From: Chloroflexota bacterium
GTDB taxonomy: Bacteria; Chloroflexota; Limnocylindria; QHBO01
Direction of reading: 5' to 3'
Assembly (NCBI GenBank): GCA_013820865.1
Contig: JACDHU010000027.1
Location: 1-11,285, forward strand
DNA: 11,285 bases
Positions 6,342-11,285 of the stretch are shown here, piece by piece. The notes beneath the pieces are model-generated. The model searched no databases. It was not told the DNA's origin and was given only the letters and a program-made list of their open reading frames with translations. A program made the position numbers and the translations under genes. How positions within the stretch are numbered: position 1 is the stretch's first letter; each line of letters starts with the position of its first letter.

Positions 6342-7301
6342 TTGGACGTGGGTTCACCCAGGTTCGCGCGGTCCAAGCGAAACGTCATCCTGCACCTCCC
6401 TCAGGACGCACCAAGGCGCTACGAGTGGATACACCGTCGCCACGCGTCTGCAAACCACCGTGTAACGCCAGCGCGACCATAACAACGACCGTATGACAGC
6501 CGACCCATCCAGAGGTCTCGAGCGGAACGCCAGGCCATCAGCGGGCCGCCAGCGCACCGCCAAACCGGCCGACGGCGCCTCGACGACCCCGGCCCACCAT
6601 CAACGCGCGATCAGACAACCAGCAGGCCCCGAACCGCGCGAAAACGCCGAGGGCAAAAGCACAAGCCGGGACGCAGCCCGACACTCATGAATAGGGCGCG
6701 CTAGATGCTCTTTCCGTTCCACGGCGACATTTCTCCATCATCCAGACACGTGGAGTTACCAGATACTACTTGTCTAAGAAAACTAACATGGCACACGACA
6801 AGGTAGCGGCGTCAGGGCCAAAAAACCCCCGGGGTTCATCACCAACTTGCACTGAGAGAGGAAGAGCCCGAGGACTAGTGAAAGAGTTTAACCGCCCAAC
6901 ATGCGCTGTCAAGTACTGTAATGATCAAGTGTCCGACTTGCGCAAAGCACTGTCTTCCTCACGCTTCGACGTCTACCGGGTCAATGTCTCCGAAAGTGAC
7001 CTCACCTGCCTAAAGCGATACGCGTGAATACGTTGCCGTGAGCGAGGCCTCTAACCTACTGTGCAACATCTCGAGATCGCGCTACGCAATGCAATATATT
7101 ATGCCGCATCCTTCACGCTCGGCCACCTGTCCGCAGAGGTCGCTGCGACCTTCGCCCGAGTCCTCGTCCGGGTCGGTACCGGCTCGCGTGCATCGACCTG
7201 CGGCGCCTGAGGCGACAGGTCGCACACGCCTCGGCAGCGGGCTTAGGTCATACGACCCGCACCTTCCACCCCCCGTCGCGCCCGTTGCCGAAGGTACTAC
7301 A
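6342..7301. other. About 1 kb with no convincing gene, between divergent genes
   Basis: This gap separates the minus-strand DUF4143 gene from the plus-strand regulator. Open frames exist (6493-6690, 6770-7027 and a 49-codon one at 7061-7210) but lack good ribosome binding sites or recognisable domains. The part around 6690-7100 is visibly more AT-rich than its surroundings, with TATATT/TATTAT at 7095-7102 that could serve as a -10, although no good -35 was found. Palindromes include AACCCCCGGGGTT (6824-6836, with six A residues at 6820-6825, so hairpin plus T-run on the minus strand), TTGCGCAA (6938-6945) and ATCTCGAGAT (7068-7077). A strong hairpin lies at 7194-7222. No tRNA was found. It may be promoter and leader DNA for the regulator or decayed sequence. 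Confidence 0.5.
7194..7222 (+). promoter_or_regulatory. Strong two-tier hairpin in the regulator leader
   Basis: CGACCTG (7194-7200) pairs perfectly with CAGGTCG (7216-7222), and inside it CGCC/GGCG (7204-7207/7211-7214) closes a TGA loop. The structure ends 79 nt before the regulator ATG. A second 5-bp stem, GCGGG/CCCGC, follows at 7237-7260. No T-run follows, so an attenuator, mRNA-stability or upstream terminator role is only a guess. Confidence 0.4.
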
Positions 7302-9989
7302 ATGCCGCACATGCGGTTGAGGACACTCGGGGGCCTCGCACTTCAGGACAGTACCTTCGGTCGCAGCAAGCCATTGCTGCTGCTCGCGTACGTATGCCTC
7401 GAGGGCCCGGTAAGCAAACGCGAGCTTGCTGACTTGTTCTTCATGCACACGAAGGACCCGCGTGACAGCCTTGCAACAGCGTTGGGGCTGCTGCGACGTG
7501 AGCCAGGAAAGCTGATCGAAGCCGACGGTGAACGCGTGATTGCGGGTGTCGACTGCGATGCGGTGGACCTGGTGGCGTCGCTGGACGCCGGGGAACACGA
7601 ACGCGCTGCGGCTGGCTACGGAGGCCCGTTCGTCAAGGGCATCGACGTGGCCTTGGGAACCGAACTCGAGCAATGGGTGTACGGGACACGCGAGGTCCTT
7701 GCTGGGCGTGTGCGGCATGCGCACCTGAGGCTCGCTGAGGTCGAGGCCTCGGTCGGAGACTTCGTCGGCGCTGCTCGGCGTGCAGAGACCGCATTCTTCC
7801 TGCCTGGCGCGCCCGAGCCTGAACCGGAGCTGTACGAACGGATGCACGCGCTCATGGTGGTTGGTGACAGCCCACGTGCCACGGAGGTTCGCCGGGAGGC
7901 CGAGACGTTCGGCCTCACGCTCACCACGACTCCAAGTGAGGTGCGCGCACGCTTTGCTCAGGGGGGCGCCGCCGAAGCCCTGCCCGCTCCGGGCACCTTA
8001 TCGCTTCGTGGGACATCGTTCGTTGGTCGAGACGTCGAACTGCTCGAAGTGGCAAACCTGCTCGCGGCACCCGACTGCCGATTGTTAACGCTGCACGGTA
8101 TGGGAGGTATCGGCAAGTCTCGTCTCGCACATCAGGCAGCTCGCGATCAACTTTCTGGTAACCAGTTTAGCGATGGTGTCTACCTGGTCCCTCTCGCCGG
8201 ACTCTCGGCGCCATCTCTCGTACCGCGCGCCATCGCCGAAGCGCTGCGAATGGATGAGCGTGATGCCTCATTGCCGCAGATCATCCAGTTCCTCGGCCAG
8301 AAGCACGTGCTCATCGTGTTCGACACCTTCGAGCACCTGATGGTAGCCGCGGAGGTGCCCGTTAGCCTCCTCGCCGGCTGCCCGAATCTCAAGCTCCTGG
8401 TGACGTCTCGTGAGCGATTGAACCTCGAGGCAGAGTGGGTCATCAACCTCGACGGACTACCGATTCCACCACCGTCCGTTCGCACGGTCGACGACGCATT
8501 GCTATTCGATGCCCTCAATCTCTTCTCCCAGCGCGCGAAGCGATCTCGCCTGAGCTTCTCCATCACGCCGGAGAATTTAATGGACGCTCTCAGGATATGC
8601 CGCCTCGTCGAAGGTTCGCCCCTGGGCCTGGAATTGGCCGCCGTCTGGGTTCGCCTCCTCCCGCTCTCGGAGATCGCCGACGAGATTCAAGGGGGCCTGG
8701 ACGTATTGACGTCGGCGAATCGCGATACGGAAGAGCAGCATCGGAGCATTCGAGCGGCGTTCGAGCATTCATGGCGCCTGCTCTCGAGTGTCGAACAGCG
8801 CGCGGTGGCTCGTCTGTCGGTGTTTCATGGCGGGTTCAGCCGGCGGGGCGCGGCGGCGGTCGCAGGAGCGACGTTGCCGCTGCTCGCTAGTTTGGTCGAC
8901 AAGGCGTTGCTCCGGGTGACCGCGAGCGGTCGCTATGGTCGGCACGCGCTCCTCCTGCAATTTTCCCGCGAGCAGCTCGCTGCGGACGAGGCCCAAATGC
9001 TCGAGGCGCAGTCTGCTCACATCGAGTTCTTCCTGCATTTGGTCGAGAGATGTAACGAGCGGGCGAGGAACGGTCTCCACAAGGATGCCCTGGCAGAACT
9101 CGACCTGGAGTACGGCAACATCGTTCAAGCGGCTCGGTCCGCGCAATCGGTCAGCCGAACCCAGGACCTCGTACGCTTCATGCGACTCCTAGCGATCGAG
9201 GGACCGTACACGACCGCCCGCGGATACGATGCCGACCTTCACGTGTTGCTCGAGGCGGCGATCGAGGCGGCTTCGCAAGCCGACGACCTCGCGACGGTCC
9301 ACGCGCTGTTGGGAAGGCTTGCGGACATGCTTCAGAATCTCGTCGGTGACTTCGACGCGGCCTTCGATGGGTATCGCCGGGCCCGCGACCTCGCTCGACA
9401 GGCTGGCCAGCACGACCGTGAGGCGATCTACCTGAGCAACATGGGTGTCGTTCGATCGCGGCTGCGACGAAATGACGCCCAAGAGTACCTGAGCCAAGCA
9501 TACGATCTCGCCAATGCCCAAGCCGATGATCTCAGCCTCGCCATCGTGCTCGAACAGTGGGGCTTCGTCGTCGGCGCAGAAGGTGATTGGCCGCGTGCGC
9601 AGGCACGCTTCCGCGAGTCGCTCGTGGTCCTCGATCGACTCGAGCTGCTCGAGACGATCCCGCGCGCGGAGCTCGTCCGCCGCCGCTTCTTCGCAATGAT
9701 CAATCTTGGCGACGCGGAACGCAACCTCGGCAACTACGAAGAGGCGCTGGAATCGTGCGACGGTGCACTCGCCATCGCGGAGCACCTCGACAGTAAGATC
9801 TGGCAAGCCCAGGCACACCACAACGCGGGTGAGATATACCATGATGTTGGAGACCGAGAGAAGGCACGCGAGCATCTGGAGCAAGCACACAGGCTCTATA
9901 CGGAGAGCCATGCGGCGCCATACGTCGAGCAGCTGAGTTCCTACTTGCGCGACGAGGGCTATGTGAAAGATGGAGGAGGTGCGCGATGA
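7302..9989 (+). CDS. SARP/BTAD-type regulator with NB-ARC (STAND) ATPase and TPR repeats
   Basis: Large 895-aa cytoplasmic signal-transduction ATPase of AfsR/MalT-like architecture. Residues 4-85 resemble an OmpR/SARP winged helix (MRLRTLGGLAL, then KPLLLLAYV and VSKRELADLFF); about 86-230 is a helical BTAD-like region. An NB-ARC module follows: FVGRD near 247, Walker A GMGGIGKS at 266-273, Walker B VLIVFD with D341, the LVTSRERL strand (R370), and GSPLGLELAA at 438-447, which stands for the GLPLALELAA motif. The C-terminal part, about 620-880, holds TPR-like helical pairs such as INLGDAERNLGNYEEALE near 799 and NAGEIYHDVGDREKAREHLEQA near 841. Such STAND proteins bind a ligand, exchange nucleotide, oligomerise and then act on DNA or a partner. 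ATG 7302 is preceded by GAAGG at 7290-7294; a longer frame from 7038 adds 88 Pro/Ser/Arg-rich residues and is rejected. The stop codon overlaps the protease start (ATGA), so the two are co-expressed. Confidence 0.9.
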   Translation: MPHMRLRTLGGLALQDSTFGRSKPLLLLAYVCLEGPVSKRELADLFFMHTKDPRDSLATALGLLRREPGKLIEADGERVIAGVDCDAVDLVASLDAGEHERAAAGYGGPFVKGIDVALGTELEQWVYGTREVLAGRVRHAHLRLAEVEASVGDFVGAARRAETAFFLPGAPEPEPELYERMHALMVVGDSPRATEVRREAETFGLTLTTTPSEVRARFAQGGAAEALPAPGTLSLRGTSFVGRDVELLEVANLLAAPDCRLLTLHGMGGIGKSRLAHQAARDQLSGNQFSDGVYLVPLAGLSAPSLVPRAIAEALRMDERDASLPQIIQFLGQKHVLIVFDTFEHLMVAAEVPVSLLAGCPNLKLLVTSRERLNLEAEWVINLDGLPIPPPSVRTVDDALLFDALNLFSQRAKRSRLSFSITPENLMDALRICRLVEGSPLGLELAAVWVRLLPLSEIADEIQGGLDVLTSANRDTEEQHRSIRAAFEHSWRLLSSVEQRAVARLSVFHGGFSRRGAAAVAGATLPLLASLVDKALLRVTASGRYGRHALLLQFSREQLAADEAQMLEAQSAHIEFFLHLVERCNERARNGLHKDALAELDLEYGNIVQAARSAQSVSRTQDLVRFMRLLAIEGPYTTARGYDADLHVLLEAAIEAASQADDLATVHALLGRLADMLQNLVGDFDAAFDGYRRARDLARQAGQHDREAIYLSNMGVVRSRLRRNDAQEYLSQAYDLANAQADDLSLAIVLEQWGFVVGAEGDWPRAQARFRESLVVLDRLELLETIPRAELVRRRFFAMINLGDAERNLGNYEEALESCDGALAIAEHLDSKIWQAQAHHNAGEIYHDVGDREKAREHLEQAHRLYTESHAAPYVEQLSSYLRDEGYVKDGGGAR
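9972..9979 (+). promoter_or_regulatory. Very strong Shine-Dalgarno for the protease gene
   Basis: GGAGGAGG, embedded in the last codons of the regulator gene, lies 6 nt before ATG 9986. It fixes the start and suggests the protease may be made at a higher level than the regulator from the same mRNA. Confidence 0.85.
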
Positions 9990-11212
9990 CCATGCAATTG
10001 CCGAGGCTTCGTACGGTATGGCCAAGCTTGGTGGTCCTGTTCGGGGTCTGGCTCCAGGCGGTCGGTGCAGACTCGAACGCAGGGATCTATTTGCACGACG
10101 TCAATGAGATCCGTGGAGACTTCGACGACTCCGATGATTGCGTCGTCCATGACTTCACCCCAGTGGGTCAGGTCCTCCACGCGTCGGGATCCGTTGGGGG
10201 GTTACTCCCTTACCACCATGGCCAGTTGCCTGATCCATACACCTTCGGCGACTCGGATGCAGGCGTGCTAGGTGGCCTCGAAGCGACACACTCCGCCGTC
10301 ATCCTCGTGTTGGATGACTTCCGCGACATTGTATTTTCATTTAATAATCATGAGCTTGTCCAGGCGACCGATGCCAAGTCCTTCTTAGACACTCACGACG
10401 TTTCGCACGGCTACCTGGTCATGTCGCACATCAACGCATTGATTCGCGATACGGGTAAGTACGAGATTCACCACAGCTCCACGGACCGCGAGACTGTGTG
10501 GGAGAGGATTCATAGCAACGAACAGACCTTGCGCGTTGTGGGCGTGCACTTGGGCGAGGATCGCAAGAACGAATACGTCGTGATCGATCTTCACTCCGTG
10601 TTGGAGATGGTCGCTAGTATCTCGGAGCATTTTCAAGATGCAGCCATCGTCGTGAACATGAGTTGGATCATCTTGCCTTGCTTCAGAGTTGCGGACCTTG
10701 CTCAGTTCCTCGACAGAGACGACTCTGAAACGTTCAAGGGTTACCTCGACGCACTTCAGGGAAGTTCAGCTTGGAAGGGTACGACGTTGACCGATGTCTT
10801 GGCACCGAATGTTCGACCGGCCGATTGGACCGTGCAAGGCAACAAGTATCAAACGACCTCCGTCGCTTCGTCAGGCAATCAGGGCCTAGAGTTCGAACTT
10901 TATCCGGCCGCGTTTCCGAACGTAATCAGTGTCGGAGCACGTGAAGCAGACTACTCGAACACCGCAAACGTCCTGGCGTCAGGAGGCTGGTTCCCTCTCG
11001 CGTATCTCTGCTGTAATGGTGGAACTATCGGTCCGTACCCCGTTCCGGACGCGGGGCTCGCCTATGCCGGCACGTCGTTTGCCGCGCCCTCGATGAGCGT
11101 ATTGGCGGCTATTCGAGCCGACGATTGTGCGTACGCCCGAAAACCCAAACTCAGTGAGCCCACTACAACGAAGACCATGGGCATGGAACTCGACGAGAAC
11201 ATTTGCGACTAA
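9986..11212 (+). CDS. Exported subtilisin-like (S8) serine protease
   Basis: The 408-aa protein carries the subtilase hallmarks in order: Asp in VILVLDDF (D110, possibly D111), His in SHGYLV (H141), the substrate-cleft NMS (224-226), the oxyanion Asn in ASSGNQG (N298) and Ser in GTSFAAP (S364). The Asn-to-Ser spacing of 66 equals that of subtilisin, while His-to-Ser is 223 residues, longer by about 65, indicating an insertion roughly between residues 150 and 215 or 230 and 290. Residues 1-28 look like a Sec signal peptide (basic, then hydrophobic, ending VGA), so it probably acts outside the membrane. The segment 29-100 is short for a propeptide plus linker. Six cysteines (52, 232, 342, 343, 381, 407) could form disulfides. 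It overlaps the regulator stop by 4 bp. Codon use is visibly less G/C-biased than in the ABC genes, hinting at transfer. Substrate unknown. Confidence 0.88.
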   Translation: MTMQLPRLRTVWPSLVVLFGVWLQAVGADSNAGIYLHDVNEIRGDFDDSDDCVVHDFTPVGQVLHASGSVGGLLPYHHGQLPDPYTFGDSDAGVLGGLEATHSAVILVLDDFRDIVFSFNNHELVQATDAKSFLDTHDVSHGYLVMSHINALIRDTGKYEIHHSSTDRETVWERIHSNEQTLRVVGVHLGEDRKNEYVVIDLHSVLEMVASISEHFQDAAIVVNMSWIILPCFRVADLAQFLDRDDSETFKGYLDALQGSSAWKGTTLTDVLAPNVRPADWTVQGNKYQTTSVASSGNQGLEFELYPAAFPNVISVGAREADYSNTANVLASGGWFPLAYLCCNGGTIGPYPVPDAGLAYAGTSFAAPSMSVLAAIRADDCAYARKPKLSEPTTTKTMGMELDENICD

Positions 11213-11285
11213 CAGCGATGGTTGTGTCGCCCCTCGCGTCGCAGATAGATCACGACGTGCACGATCAGCGCGCGGACCGATGCTC
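11209..11285 (-). CDS. Possible 3' end of a convergent gene (partial)
   Basis: From the window edge one minus-strand frame stays open for about 24 codons and ends at TAG (11209-11211), reading through ALIVHVVIYLRREGRH. It would overlap the protease stop by 3 bp in convergent orientation. It is too short to name, and a chance open frame in GC-rich DNA is quite possible. Confidence 0.15.
   Translation of the reverse strand, partial: ASVRALIVHVVIYLRREGRHNHRC

Noticed and set aside
6259..6388. Alternative minus-strand start at 6388 with a GGGAGG ribosome binding site
   Set aside because: It is in a different frame from the ATPase and its downstream reading is a shadow of that gene; a short leader peptide cannot be excluded but has no support.
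6493..6690. 65-codon plus-strand ORF
   Set aside because: Low-complexity Ala/Pro/Arg/Ser composition and no ribosome binding site.
6820..6836. Hairpin plus six T residues on the minus strand, terminator-like
   Set aside because: The stem is only 5-6 bp with a minimal loop, and no minus-strand gene is seen to its right that it would terminate.
6770..7027. 85-codon plus-strand ORF (or from ATG 6788)
   Set aside because: No usable ribosome binding site (GGAG is 14 nt from the TTG), no recognisable domain and no codon bias; kept only as part of the gap description.
7038..7301. N-terminal extension of the NB-ARC regulator
   Set aside because: The 88 residues are Pro/Ser/Arg-rich and unlike any domain; the winged-helix start at 7302 has a ribosome binding site.
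6342..7301. tRNA gene or attachment site
   Set aside because: GGGGTTCATC near 6831 recalls a T-arm, but no matching cloverleaf arms were found and no flanking direct repeats were seen.

Overview
The window is high-GC bacterial DNA with tightly packed genes. The carbohydrate-type ABC transporter with a Sec-exported (non-lipoprotein) binding protein, the stand-alone SARP/BTAD-NB-ARC-TPR regulator and the VapBC type all fit a Deinococcota member (Trueperaceae-like). Chloroflexota is the main alternative. This is inferred from protein style only, since there is no rRNA or housekeeping marker in the window.

Positions 50-3527 hold an ABC importer operon: two MalF/MalG-type permeases that overlap by 8 bp, then a UgpB-like solute-binding protein with its own strong ribosome binding site. 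No ATPase gene is present, so a shared ATPase encoded elsewhere is probably used. Positions 3528-3785 are non-coding and rich in inverted repeats.

Positions 3786-4396 hold a compact VapBC toxin-antitoxin operon with a near-consensus promoter, an operator-like inverted repeat, a TTG start for the antitoxin and a 4-bp antitoxin/toxin overlap. Positions 4397-4944 hold a hairpin, a tandem 16-bp repeat and an unrecognised 129-aa ORF whose codon use collapses near its 3' end. Convergent to it, only 9 bp away, is a minus-strand AAA_14/DUF4143 ATPase (4954-6258) with a C-terminal PD-(D/E)XK-like motif.

Immediately upstream of that ATPase start lie four copies of a 13-bp motif at an exact 23-bp period (6260-6341). 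The array runs from the Shine-Dalgarno/start region outward and looks like an operator or iteron array. About 1 kb of mostly non-coding, visibly less GC-rich DNA follows (6342-7301), ending in a strong hairpin.

Positions 7302-11212 hold a translationally coupled pair: an 895-aa regulator/STAND ATPase (winged helix, BTAD, NB-ARC, TPR) whose stop codon overlaps the start of an exported subtilisin-like (S8) serine protease with a complete catalytic set. The most notable observations are the phased 23-bp repeat array on the DUF4143 gene and the STAND-protease pair. Together with VapBC they make 3786-11212 look like an accessory, stress- or defence-type region beside a metabolic operon.
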